Source: Gnetum montanum
Lineage: Eukaryota; Streptophyta; Gnetopsida; Gnetales; Gnetaceae
Length of the DNA stretch: 64,000 bases
Reading direction: 5' to 3'
Assembly: GCA_015680685.1 (NCBI GenBank)
Contig: MNCI01007659.1
Coordinates: 468,514-532,513 of the forward strand
Position 1 is the stretch's first letter; each line of letters starts with the position of its first letter. Made by a program: the position numbers and the translations under genes. A model generated the notes under the pieces. It saw nothing but the letters and a program-made list of their open reading frames with translations, did not search any database and was not told where the DNA came from. Shown here one piece after another: positions 1-11,273 of this stretch.

Positions 1-2860
1 AAGTAGATTTGCAGAGTTGTGCTCAAATGTTTTTGCAAAACTTTATTTGTTACAAGTAGGTATTATAAGGACTGCATAGACTAGGCAAATGAATAGAATA
101 GAAACTCTCAACAACTCACAGTACTTTGCAAAGTTGGCTGAATCTCTTTAAGATAAGTCATTTATAATTTTACACACAACCCAATTGTTGCATTTTTCAC
201 AACAGCACACACACATACTCACATTAACTACTGAGTCTATTTGGAGGTATCTGGGCCTTGTTGTTGCTAGAGACCAACAAGCACCTAAATCCTGTTCAAG
301 GACACTTGTTGGTGGTCGCATCCCAAATGGTCGCCAACAAACCCCTCTTTTCTAGGTATTGAATCATGGGAATGAGTACATTCCACATTATGATTCAAAT
401 CCCATTAGTTTCAATGTCATCTAAGATAAGATTTTAATGTTTTAGTTTTCTTGCTATCTTATGACTTATTGATTTGATCCTTCATATTTTAATGAGTTTA
501 ATATTTACCAAAGGTTGAATTCTTATAATATCCTATGTATTTGTTCTTCTTGTTTTTCGCATTGACATTATTCATGTGGTTCAAGTCATGTATCTTGTAA
601 GTTAGTCATGGTGAAGAGGCACCAATTTGAATATGAACTTGGTAATTTTAGTAGTTATTTAAATTATTTCTACCTCGCTTTTACTTATTGGTGCATGCCT
701 TAATTTCATAATTGTGATTATATTTCTCACATACTCCTAAAGATTATACTTATCATTGTTCCTATGGCCATTTTTTACAATGGTATTATGACACCTTGGG
801 AATCTTACTTGATTTATAGCATTTTCATAGCTCATCATGCTTAGGTGATTATGCTCAAGATTCCTTAAACCTACATAGGAGAAGATTGAGAGATCTCGGT
901 CCTTGATCTATGATCCTACATGAGAACCAATGATCTCAAAAGAAGAGGAGAAACAACATTAATCACTACATCCAATTACTGTACCTAAGAGACCTCCCTC
1001 AAGAGAGAGATCTGAAGGTAGATAGTTATGCTCTTAATCTTCAATTTGAACATGTGTCTAATAATATCTTCCAAATGAGTTCTAGAGGAGCTAACAGGAG
1101 ACAATTTCAAGAAGGGTGACATTGAAAAAGATGTAGGCATGAATGACATGTAGCAAAGATCCATCTACAAGGCCAGGGTAGTAGACCTTGAGGCATTTCT
1201 ATAGAGATTTCACATGTTCACAACCTACATTTCCAACTTCTTCTTGTTCCATGTAGGCATGTTAGTGGGATTTCATCTTGAGCAACCATCCCCTAGCACT
1301 TCTTAGTGAGGTTGCTTATATTGTAACATAGTCATCAATTATATTGTATATTTGTAATTCCTTCACATTGATCTTGTTATGTGTCTAGTCCCTATTTCTA
1401 TGTATTGGGTATTAAAGCTATGGGATAAGCATTACTCAATCATGGGAGAATGATGAGGCATCCAATGGCATTTTGTATTTCTATTGTAAGCCCTAGATTT
1501 AGAAAGTATTTCATGCCTCTTGTGTTTGTATTTTAGCATGTTTGATTGTGGTTTGTATCTCCTAGATGTGCCCCCTTATCTATTGTATCATATTTTTGGT
1601 TTATGCACATGTCTCAATATCCTTAGAATGTTTTTGATTTTGTTCAAGCACCTTGAGGTCTTTCTAATATATTCCTTTAGATTTTGTATTTCATCTACAA
1701 TTGGCATTGGTTTCCTAGTAGGGAGGGTGTGGTAACTCTCTTGCATCAATGCAAGCCCCCCACCCCCCACCCCACCCCCCCAACCCTCATCTCTCTACAT
1801 TAAGCTCACTACATCAGTGCATCCCTTGCTCACCCAAGTTTAAGCCCAAGTATCAAAAGTGTGATTCGGTTGGCAAGAGCTATGTTGATGGACCTTTGTT
1901 AACTCTTGGACATTAAACCTCCATTGTTATATTGTGAAAATTATAAACAATCAAGATAAGCTCTCACACTTAACAATTTCATTCATAGCATTTCCATTTG
2001 ACTTCTAGCATTTAGTTTTGTTTGAAGAGCTTTTCCTCACTTAGGTAAGTTTATTTTCTTCTTGTTTTATATGTGTTTTGAGTCATCATTTTTACAAATA
2101 TGGCTAGAGTCTATTTGAGTGCTACCTTGCTTACATAGCTTGGAGCCATTTGGTTGATGTGGACTCTAATGTTTGCATGATGAAAAAAGCTCCTAATTTT
2201 ACCTTATTCTACCATTGATGCCTTAAACATTTAAATACTAAAAATATTTATTTATTTAATTCTCATTTTATTAAACTGCAATGATTTGTTCTTATCCAAA
2301 AAGATCATAACTGGACAACATGGTGTTGGGCCATTGAGAGTGTGACTAAGAGCCACTTATTGCTTCTTGTGTATGATGTTGCACCTATCCCATAAGGGAT
2401 TGTGTCATGTGTGAGTGATTGTGAACATTGTGTTTGTCCTCATGAAGGATTATGGTGCATGTGTATTTGTTATTATTTTATTCTTATATTCATAAAATAC
2501 ATAAAAATTATAAAATTATAAATATTTTTTCTATTACCTACCATTGTAACATGGGCTTTTCCTTGTATCATATGTATTGTAATCTCTTTTATATTTATTA
2601 AATGCAACAATATACATTATGCTTATTAGCAATTCGCTCCAAATCATCTTTGAAGCGTATAATTAGATTGCATTGCGTTCTGTATATAAATCCCATTAGT
2701 CAAAAGTGGGGAGACCCCTATCACTAGTGCAAAAGAAAAACTAGTTACAAGATTTATAAAGGTCAACATGGGTAAAAATACCATCTCAATATTTAAGTTC
2801 ATGTGTTTAATGCATAAGTGATGCTCCTAAACCCTACACTATAAGGAAGCTTATGCATTA
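1..2860. other. Intergenic, no gene recognised
   Basis: AT-rich sequence with only short chance frames (71 codons or fewer). No domain, tRNA or rRNA signature was seen. A C-rich tract at 1756-1786 is listed separately. Older retroelement debris is likely but could not be assigned. Confidence 0.5.
1756..1786. repeat. C-rich tract, G-quadruplex potential on minus strand
   Basis: Runs of 6, 6, 4 and 7 C separated by single A residues, followed by AA and CCC. The complementary strand therefore has four G-runs of at least four with one-base loops. This is a strong sequence match to a G-quadruplex motif. No gene start lies close by. Confidence 0.6.
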
Positions 2861-4570
2861 CAACTTAGCAAAACATGAAAAAATGCTATGTATGAGGAAA
2901 TGAAATCACTATTAAAAAGTAGAATACCAGAACTTGTTGAACTTCCTCTTAGTAGAAAACTAGTCAATTCTAGATGGCTCTTTAGAGATAAAAAGGATAA
3001 AATAAACAAGGCATGACTAGTGGCTAATGGATACTCTTAGAACTAGGGTAACTAATTATGAAGAGGTGTTTGTACTTTTTATTAAGCTAGCATCTATAAG
3101 GTCTCCAATATCTTTTTTTGGCTACTTTGTACCTTGAATAAATGGATTTGAAAGTTACTTTTCTTCATGGAAATGTTGATGAAGAAATTTGTATGCAACT
3201 GAAAGGTTATGAAATAAAAGGCAAGGACAAGAAGGTACATCAATCTTGGATAGGTTGAAACAATTCCATATAATGTGATAGAAGAAATTTGGTGTTTGCA
3301 TACTAATGTTTCATTTTCAAGGCTTTATAGTGGGGCAAGGAAGGTACATCACTTATTAAAACCCTTATACTAGCACCCTACACACACTAGTGTAGAGTTG
3401 TTGTTTCAAGCATATTTCTAATTATTGCCTTACCCTAAAAAAAACACCTTAGTATTTTTAGGGCTTATAGTAAGCCTTACATGTATCTCAAGAAATATTC
3501 ATATACCTATTTGATACTCTTGGAATTAAACATTTTACCTACATCCATTGAGACCTATTTGGATCTATTAGACTACACTATTTTAACAATTTCATTTGTA
3601 GATTTTTTTTAAAAATCATAACTCAATAGTACCCATTGGAATTCAACTTGTGATATAGAATTTCTATGTTAAAATTGTTGCCATCAAGCTAATACCTCAT
3701 TGTTAATAGTAAGAGTTAACATGTAAGAAATTTCAAGGTTGAAATGTTAATTTTCATTCCAATTTACTAAAGGAACTTGGTGCCACAAAGAAAACTGAGC
3801 ATGAAAATTAATAAGGAAAGACACAAGGTTATGGATTAATCTACATACGTTAATAATACTTTATAAAAAATTAATATGCAATATTATAAGCTAGTAAACA
3901 CTTCATTTTCTATTAGCATAAAGTTATCTATGAAGCAATGCCTAGGGATAAATGAATAAATTGAGGTAATGAATAAAATTATCTATGCTAATGTTATTGG
4001 CAATTTCATGTATGCAATTATCTATACTAGACTCGATATTGCATATAGAGTGGGAGTTATTACTAGGTTCATGTCTGATCCTAGAAAGGAACATTGAATG
4101 TTTGTTACTAAAAATTTTAAGTACTTTTGAGTTATACCTAAATTTTCCATCTATTATGTGGAAAGTTTCTGTAGAATTTTAATGTAGATTAATGAGGGCT
4201 CAAAAATCCATAAGTAGATTTTTCTTTTAAAATAAACGTAAGTGTTATTAGTAGGATTAGCAAGAAACAAAGTTGTGTTGTATTATCAACAACTTAGGCC
4301 AAATGTGTAGTAGCTTCTCAAGCAAGTAGTTTGGTTGAATAGTCAAAAAGAAAAACTTTGGATAGGTACAAAAGAAAAGAAGAAAAATATAATAATAACT
4401 AATGAATAAATCTTATCATAGAACCTCGACTTCCATACAAAGATAAATAGCATTGAGATTCATTATTACTTTGATTTAACTTAAGAAGGTTTCTATATCA
4501 CAGAATCTATTGAATAAGTTAACCAAGACCATTTCGTTGATCAAGTTCTATTGATGTAGAAAATACCTTG
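2861..4570 (+). pseudogene. Ty1/Copia pol relic (reverse transcriptase to RNase H)
   Basis: Decayed Copia polyprotein read in several frames. Around 2885-3060 it reads like the start of the Copia reverse transcriptase: an EEMKSLLKS block, then ELVELP, then LVANGYS. Around 3140-3220 is the MDLKVTFLHGN block, the counterpart of the conserved D-K-AFLHG segment. Around 3985-4090 comes MYA..YTRLDIAY..GV..RF, the usual late reverse transcriptase block. Around 4255-4330 follows SRKQ..VVLSTT.A, the RNase H signature. Gag, protease and integrase were not found upstream, so the copy is 5'-truncated or too decayed to see. Stops and frameshifts rule out function. Family assignment rests on the order and spacing of these blocks. 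Confidence 0.8.
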
Positions 4571-4628
4571 GATAAATTGTGAAATGTAATGGTTGCTTCT
4601 AATTGTGATATCAAGCAAGGAGTGGGAT

Positions 4629-4949
4629 TGTTGGGCATGTGTCCTTTATTTTAACAAGAACTTGCAAAATAATCTGTAATGATTGACATATATTTCTTTT
4701 TGGTACTTGGGTTCCATCTTGATGCCCATGCACCTCTAAAATACATCCAACATAAAGACATTACCAAACTATGTAACCTAAATAAAATGTTTCTAAATTA
4801 ATTTTAGCCATTCTTGATTTGGAAATTTCATAAGTTATAGGTTTGATTCTAGTGGGTAACACTATGTTATAAGTTGTACATAAGTAATATTAAAGTTTTA
4901 TGTTAGTTGTATGTTAAAGAATACATGTGGTCATATAAGTGTTCCAACA
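4629..4949 (+). repeat. Probable 3' LTR of the Copia relic
   Basis: Directly after the RNase H relic, the sequence AGTGGGAT-TGTTGGGC resembles the Copia arrangement of polypurine tract followed by an LTR starting TGTTGGG. A matching CCAACA end lies at 4944-4949, giving an LTR of about 321 bp. No partner 5' LTR was found in the window, so the boundaries are provisional. Confidence 0.5.
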
Positions 4950-5899
4950 ACCCTCTAAATCAATTTTGACAACCCCCTAAGTCAATTTTGACTATATTTA
5001 ATTATAAGTGTAACTCGATAATTTGATTTTATCCAAGTACTATTACACTCCATAAATTGATTTTATCAAAATATAGTAATATATCTAGTATAAAAACGGT
5101 GATAAGCGTTTAATAAAAGTAAGCTATAGAAGCAAGTGATAGGTCATGTGTCAAAAGATCTTCTTCCTTGTAAAGTTAGTTTAACTATATATGCAAGCTT
5201 TGATGGTAAAGTTTAAAACATTTGAAGGCAGGCTAAAGCTACACGGACGTTTTTGGTAAATTTTCCCAAGATAATTTTTTGTATACACTATGGTATCTTT
5301 GTAATTTCTGATTTAAATTTTATACTTTGGCTAATTTCTTTACTTTGAGTAATATTTGAATTTTTTATTTTTATTATGTTTTATGATTACCCATATAGCA
5401 GTAAAAAACTTATATAATTTGTTTTTTTACCCATGGATACTCCTCAATTTACAAAGTTTATCTTCGCAAAAATGTAATATCTCATGTGAATTGTGAATCT
5501 TCTGTTAATTAAAAACCAGTGGATGTGCTTAAAATGTGTTCGCTGATTTTTGTTATGGTCAAATGGTGCCACTCCGTCAACTAATCAATCATAGCTACAC
5601 GCACAAGAAATACATCAACAATGCGACTCAATAGATCGCCAAAGTGCTCTGCGCGCAGCTAGATGATCTTTCCAGACGGGAGAAACAAGGCGAGGAAACT
5701 AATCCTGGTAAATATTATTTGAAAAGTACAACAAATAGCGTAAGACTGGTAGCAGAACGATGGAGAAATGCCAGAACGAATGGCGGGAAAAATAGAAGAT
5801 TAGATTCGGAGAAGAAGAGCGGAAGAAGGTTAGGAGCGGCAGCAGACTGCGGTGGAAGAACAACGAAGGGTTGGGAGATGGGATAAATGAAGGGATGGA
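4950..5899. other. Spacer and 3' flank of the GASA gene
   Basis: AT-rich to about 5540, then rising GC and CpG toward the GASA stop codon at 5900-5902. On the minus strand the stretch 5540-5899 should contain the GASA 3' UTR. No canonical AATAAA was found; near-matches around 5711-5725 are not convincing. The 80-codon plus-strand frame at 5644-5886 has no recognisable domain. Confidence 0.4.
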
Positions 5900-6238
5900 T
5901 CAGGGGCATTTGGGGCCACCGCGCTTGTTCTTCCAGTCGCTGTAGCAGGGGCACTCACCCTTGTTGCCAGAGTAGCCCGACGGCACGCATTTGCACTTAG
6001 CGCAGCACATGTTGCAGAAATGCAGGCAATCCTTGCGACGCCATGTCTGCGAGCACCGGCGGTTGCACTCTTTACCGCAATTGATTCCTGCTACCAATGC
6101 CGTCGGCGACGCCACGGCCACCGAAGGCGCTCCAGTCACAGCAGCCTCGGCATCCCCAATCATCATCATCATCAGGAGCGCCATTGCCAACAACGCAATC
6201 ATTCCCGCACCCGCAAAACTCCTCATCATTGTCTTCAT
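5900..6238 (-). CDS. GASA/snakin family cysteine-rich secreted peptide
   Basis: A complete 112-residue protein. Residues 1-32 form a signal peptide with a hydrophobic core (IALLAMALLMMMMIG) and a likely cut after DAEA. A short variable stretch (about 33-52) precedes the C-terminal GASA domain, about residues 53-112. That domain has all 12 cysteines in the family order C-x3-C-x3-C-x8-C-x3-C-x2-CC-x2-C-x-C-x11-C-x-C-x12-C and ends in GGPKCP. GASA peptides are apoplastic, held by six disulfides, often gibberellin-regulated, and act in growth, redox and antimicrobial roles. The first ATG was chosen because it gives a full signal peptide and lies about 85 nt downstream of a TATA box; ATGs at codons 4 and 5 are possible alternatives. 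The coding frame has no intron, whereas many GASA genes have one or more. This is the only intact host gene seen. Confidence 0.95.
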   Translation of the reverse strand: MKTMMRSFAGAGMIALLAMALLMMMMIGDAEAAVTGAPSVAVASPTALVAGINCGKECNRRCSQTWRRKDCLHFCNMCCAKCKCVPSGYSGNKGECPCYSDWKNKRGGPKCP

Positions 6239-6322
6239 CTACAAAACAACGCAAATGCTTTCTCTCAATCTCTTTCTCTGTGCTAAGCTTGCTTTGACTG
6301 GCAAGTCTGAACTGTGCGAGCT

Positions 6323-6332
6323 CTATATATAG
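6323..6332 (-). promoter_or_regulatory. TATA box of the GASA gene
   Basis: CTATATATAG, a self-complementary TATA element, 85-94 nt upstream of the GASA ATG on the minus strand. Transcription would start near 6295, giving a 5' UTR of about 55 nt that is GA-rich (around 6246-6280). The bases just before the ATG (TTGTTTTGTAG) also resemble a splice acceptor, so a 5'-UTR intron cannot be excluded. Confidence 0.7.
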
Positions 6333-7198
6333 GACAGGCTGCGGCAATGCTGACGAGGATATGGCAGTGGAAGCCAGGGTTGCATGAGCTGGGGACTCCA
6401 TCAATAAAACAGCACACGGTATCTGCACTGCTGCTGCGTGAAAAAAGCTCTCTCTTTTCTCTCTCCTCTCTCCCTTGAATTCGCAGCATCGTGCTAGCCA
6501 GGAAGGAAGAAAGGAAGTAAGTTTGTTTGGCAGATGCAAAGATGAAAAATTTGTAAATAAATGGCGAGGAAAATATGAGTAGCAGATCGGATTCTGTGGC
6601 CTATTTGCCCATACTCGCGGCGCCAGTGCGACGGAATCACATGGCGTGCTGTCACCAACCAACCTTGTTTGAATAGCATTATATTGCTTGCCAATTGCGA
6701 TGGCCCATGGCCACGTCGCCACCCCACCTCCACCACCTACCATTTCTCTGCTCTGCGTCAGGGTTGAAGTTACTGAAATCATGAATGAAGGCTTTGCCCG
6801 AGTCAGAGTCGTTGCACTGTTTTCTTGGAATGTTCCGTGGCGTCGCCGACGTGTGGGGTACTTTGGTGCTCATTTCTTTTGTTTGTAAGTTGTAACGAGT
6901 TGCGTGCAGCAAAGATATTTGTTTCCATGGGTGCGCCTCGCCTTGCTGGTATCTTGGGTAGTGATTTCCTGCGTCTGTGCGTGCTTGCTTCATTGTTTTT
7001 TCCGCTAAAGATCAGCTGGCAGTGGTTGGCAGGCATCCTGGTAGCGCACGCAATATTTGCTTGCGTCTTTATGCGGGAAATTCGCTGTTTTTGCTTTCCT
7101 CTCTACCATGGTAAATCGGCAGCCCATGGTAGGAGGACGTTTTAAGTAGCTTGGCCGATATTTTGCGTCAAACTCATGGCAATAGCGACGTCTGTCAT
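6333..7198 (-). promoter_or_regulatory. CpG-rich upstream region of the GASA gene
   Basis: About 850 bp of GC-rich sequence with many CpGs, in contrast to the CpG-poor surroundings. It contains GCCGAC (6845-6850, DRE/CRT core) overlapping ACGTGT (6849-6854, ABRE-like core), plus a CCACGTC at about 6710. Such cores are short and occur by chance, so stress or ABA regulation is only a suggestion. Overlapping ORFs on both strands here are by-products of the high GC content. Confidence 0.35.
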
Positions 7199-7268
7199 AT
7201 CAATTTTAATGTGGTCGACGTAGTCCCGCAGCTATCAATTTTAATGCGCTCGCTGTAGTCCCTCAGCT
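7199..7268. repeat. 35-bp tandem duplication
   Basis: Two adjacent 35-bp copies, 7199-7233 and 7234-7268, starting ATCAATTTTAATG and ending CAGCT. They differ at a few positions only. They mark the outer edge of the GASA CpG-rich island. Confidence 0.85.
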
Positions 7269-10260
7269 ATAATAGACCCGAGTGAAAACTGAAAGGGTCT
7301 TTGTTAAAGGAGAGTTTTTGTGAGGTATACGACCCGTGGGCACAGATAAATACTCCTTATACCACCATACACCGTGATCTTTTTAGATATTTAGGATATC
7401 ACTTGTATACTTATATTACTGTCCTTTGTAGTTTGTACGGTGCTCGTATATATATCATAGTATATCCTTATGGAAATGAGCAAATGAACATGTTTCTATT
7501 ATGAAATCGAATTGAGCAATGAAACCTTAATTAACAAGCTATATCTCATTCATACTAAATTACGTCAAGTGTAAGCATAGAGTTGGGTATAAGTTTGAAG
7601 ATATACTGTTTTAACTTATCATTTCTTTGTAGAATAGCAAAGAAATTCTAAAATTCTCTCATATGAAAGAGAACATTGTTAACTATGGAGGGAAATTGGC
7701 ATAAATTGTCAAATCTTTATTTAAATCAAGGAGCAAAGAATAAGAGACGATGCATTTACCATGTTAAGGATAAGATGCCTTAAATAACAAATACCTTATA
7801 ATAAACCATAATCAAAGCTTATTGCACTAAGTGAAAATTAACAACATTCAAGGAATGATTTGATTTAATAAAAAAGTCTAGGATCAATTAGGAGGAAAAG
7901 AAGATAACATTGAATCCTATTACTTTAGTTCAATAAGTACAAAGGATCATATGTTCACAATTTACAACACCTCATATGCTAACTATAACACACTAAGATA
8001 CCATCTTTAGGTGACACTAACATGGGTAAAGACTAGTACATTTATATCTTCTCAAAATCATATCAACATAAGTATGATGTAGCTATATATCTTGGGGTTT
8101 ACTTGTAGTCAAATTATTTTGATGCTTGATACTCACACTTCATTTGTCTTCCAAGTAACTCAAAATGAATGTCACTAGTTAATACTAACTAGGTAATACT
8201 AAAACTTTGTTGTAGCAAAAGCTAACAAGGCATCTATTTCTAAGGCTTTTAGGCATCCTTTTATTAATGAAAAAGATCTTCAAATGATGAAACATGATTA
8301 AAAAATGTTAATAAATTTATTAATAGAAATATCCTTTGTTTTTTCTTCTTTTTTGGTATGCCAAAGTTTGGTTTGCTACTAATAATGTATAATGCAAGTC
8401 TATGTAGTTCACATAGCCTTCATGTACAATGTATTAAATTGTATATTAATGGTTTTGTCTCAAATTTAAATTAGTGTTCAATATTTATAGATCACCTAAA
8501 ATTGAAATGATGAAACATACATCTCCAAAGTATTGTGTTAGTTATATATATATATCTTAGGCTCCATACATTTGAAAAATAAAAAATAAAAAGAGGACTA
8601 GGGTTCACACATAAAGCTCGTGATTTGTATGGTTGGGCATAAAGTCTATATCACCACCCATCATAGTATATGAGTAAATCTATTGCTCAAATCAACTAAT
8701 TATTTAAAATAAAAAGTAACATCCAAAGATATATAGATATCTCTAAATGATTTTTTTATTGGTAATCTTTTTAAAATTGCTAATATTTTGAGTGAATTTT
8801 AAATTTAAATAAAAGGAATAAATTATATTATAGTAACAAAAATTAAATAATCATAGGTAAAATAGCTTATTCCTAAGCCTACTTCTCTATCACATCCTAG
8901 TAAATATAATAGAAAACATATGTGAATAACATAACAAACATTATCTCTTTAAATTAAGGCAATAATTTCTATAGAAACGAGATCATAAACTTATCTTTAT
9001 ATGTTAATAAACAATCATGACCAATCTATCTTTGCATATAACTCTTCAATCACAAATGCCTTTTAAGTAGTTATGCTAAAAAAAAACTTGTTCCATTTAA
9101 AACATAACGTAGAATTTATATAAGTGTATTATGATTATTGAGCACTTAATCATTGCAAGTTTAGATCTTACATCTATAACAAAACTAAATGAAATAAATA
9201 GCATATTGACTTTTATTTCTTCCTAGAAAACATTTCCATGAGGCACCTACAAAAGAAAATAATATTTTGTTAGTAAATAAAATTAAAAATATTTAATTTA
9301 AAAATAATTAAAATATTCACATTATCCCTCATTACTTTTGCCATTTACCATTATGCATGAACCAAGCAACATGCTCCATCCTTGTAATGTTAATGTAAAG
9401 TATTATTTTATTTTTTGGAAGACTTTGATTGACATAAATGTATAGTTAAATTTTAAATTGAAAGTTTTTCATTTATTTAGTTAGCAAGATCCATGCATGT
9501 AAAATGACAAAGATTAATTGTAATGGATTATTTTATTTACTACATTATTTGTATCGTATATATATACTATAGTGATGTAATGGTTTGAAACAATTATTTG
9601 TGTAATTGATAGAACCTAGTTTATGTATTTGTAATAGTAATGTGAGTTTTAAATTTTTTATTTAAATATATCTTAATGCCAATTTTGTTTTGAGTCAATT
9701 CGCAACTTGTTATAAAAACCATTGGTTCATGAAACTTTCAAAATTTGAGGCAAAGTCTCGGAGAAAGAAATAAAGGATGCAAAGTTGTAGAAGTTCTCCT
9801 CAATGATGATGCTATTATGGTGTTGAAACTAATATATTTTTTTGGAAAGAGAAGAATCAATGATTCTTGTTTTCAAATTGTGCACCTTTTCAACAATTTT
9901 AATTATTTTCATTTATAACATCTAGAATTTACTCATTAAAGAAGCTGTTTTCATGGATAGAATTTGTTTATTATAGAATTATTATGTTGTATCAAAAGAT
10001 GTGGAGCATGATACATGGATAATTTCAAAGTAAACAAATAAAAGAAAAAATAATCTAATTTGATGTTGCTAGTTGCATACATATTAAGAAAGAGGTTATA
10101 ATGTTGTTTTGATTTTTCAAAGAAAAAATAACAAAAATTAAAATATAAGAAAAAAAATATTTTTCATTATATGTAGCGATATGTATAGTAACATTGGTGC
10201 TTTTTGTATTTCATTGAAGAAACTGAAAGTTATCATACATAAAACTATATAATAAGATAT
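7269..10260. other. AT-rich intergenic DNA, no gene
   Basis: Very AT-rich, with no coding frame above 67 codons and no recognisable domain. One LTR-end fragment at 8580-8663 is listed separately. Nothing else could be assigned. Confidence 0.5.
8580..8663 (+). repeat. LTR 3'-end fragment related to the E1 5' LTR
   Basis: A 22-bp block at 8620-8641 is identical to 11084-11105, and looser similarity runs on both sides, ending in CCCATCA at 8657-8663 (compare 11120-11126). The E1 copy is followed at once by a primer-binding site; this one is not. It is therefore a solo or truncated LTR end of the same family. Confidence 0.6.
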
Positions 10261-11126
10261 TGATGAAGTGGTCGATTGGCTACGTTGATGAGCATGCATC
10301 GATGTAGCCTTGTTGACATATGGACACATGTGTTGATGCAGATAAGAGTTGAGTCTATATAAATGAGTGTATCCACCATATTTATGGCATGTTAAATTAG
10401 TAGTTTAGTGGAGCTCTTGTAGTTTGTAGTTTCCAAAGTTTGAATATTTTCCATCTAAGTGCCTACAACATGAATTAAGAGATTGTACGGATCTTTATCC
10501 AAGCATCATGTACTTGAACACTTTGATGTGAATAGAAATAAAGATGAGATTTCTAATATTCATTGCAACACTTAGATTAGATTAATCTCTCTTCATTAGC
10601 ACTTTACTTTACATGCATTTTTCTTTCTATGTTATCATAATTAAAAGTAATCAATAATGAACATATAAGTATGAATGCTTTGAGCATAGTGTATAACGCT
10701 TGGTAGTCCCAGAAATGGCCATGTGATATGCCTAGTAATTACCACTTGGTAACCTAGAAACATTAAGAAAAGTTCAAGATGTATATGGAAAGTGGGTATG
10801 GATACTTATTTTAGGATAGTTAGTTGTAGGACCGTTAAGTAGTTAGAATTTTTCATTAGCATTCATTTATCTTTTCATCAACACTTAGGCTAAACACATA
10901 GAAAAAAATATAAACCTAAATAAATATCATATAACTTAACTCCCACTTAACCATGTCTAAAAGCCTACACAAGTGAAAGTTAGGAAGCCAACAATCATAG
11001 ATTTCATACAGTCACAATTTTTGTCTATAGGTACACTTAGGAGCTAAGTCCATGGAATTTGATCATATCACTAGTGCACGCTTGTGATTTGTATGGTTGG
11101 GCATAGGGACTACTTGCTACCCATCA
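10261..11126 (+). repeat. Putative 5' LTR of gypsy element E1
   Basis: The right end (CCCATCA, 11120-11126) is fixed by the decayed tRNA primer-binding site one base downstream. The left end is placed at TGATGAAG (10261) by analogy with E3, whose LTRs start TGATGAG and are 833-846 bp. Inside are a TATA box (10356-10363), then an AATAAA-type signal near 10537-10543, in the order expected for U3, R and U5. The left boundary is uncertain because no matching 3' LTR was found. Confidence 0.5.
10278..10309. repeat. Palindrome in the U3 region of the E1 LTR
   Basis: Inverted repeat with 13-base arms (GGCTACGTTGATG and CATCGATGTAGCC, 11 of 13 pairs complementary) around a short AGCATG centre. It lies about 45 bp upstream of the LTR TATA box. 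Confidence 0.7.
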
Positions 11127-11127
11127 T

Positions 11128-11145
11128 TGGTGTTGTTGCTGAGAG
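11128..11145 (+). promoter_or_regulatory. Decayed primer-binding site of E1 (tRNA-Asp type)
   Basis: TGGTGTTGTTGCTGAGAG matches the tRNA-Asp complement TGGCGCCGTTGCCGGGGA at 11 of 18 positions. All seven differences are transitions. It starts one base after the LTR end, as expected for a (-)strand primer site. Confidence 0.6.
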
Positions 11146-11273
11146 ACTTACTTTAGCTAAGTACACTAAGTAGGGAAAAGATAGTGACATAATACAAAGA
11201 CATTGTAAGGACCATTCAACAATAAATTATTAAGAAGATAAGAGCAAGCACACTATTTTTAGCAAAAGCTAAC

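Noticed and set aside
5644-5886. 80-codon plus-strand open frame next to the GASA stop
   Set aside because: Low-complexity charged sequence without a domain, placed in the likely GASA 3' UTR on the opposite strand.
6072-6782. 236-codon minus-strand open frame overlapping the GASA gene
   Set aside because: It is in another frame of the GASA gene and promoter, lacks any domain and is long only because the island is GC-rich. The GASA frame has a signal peptide and all 12 cysteines.
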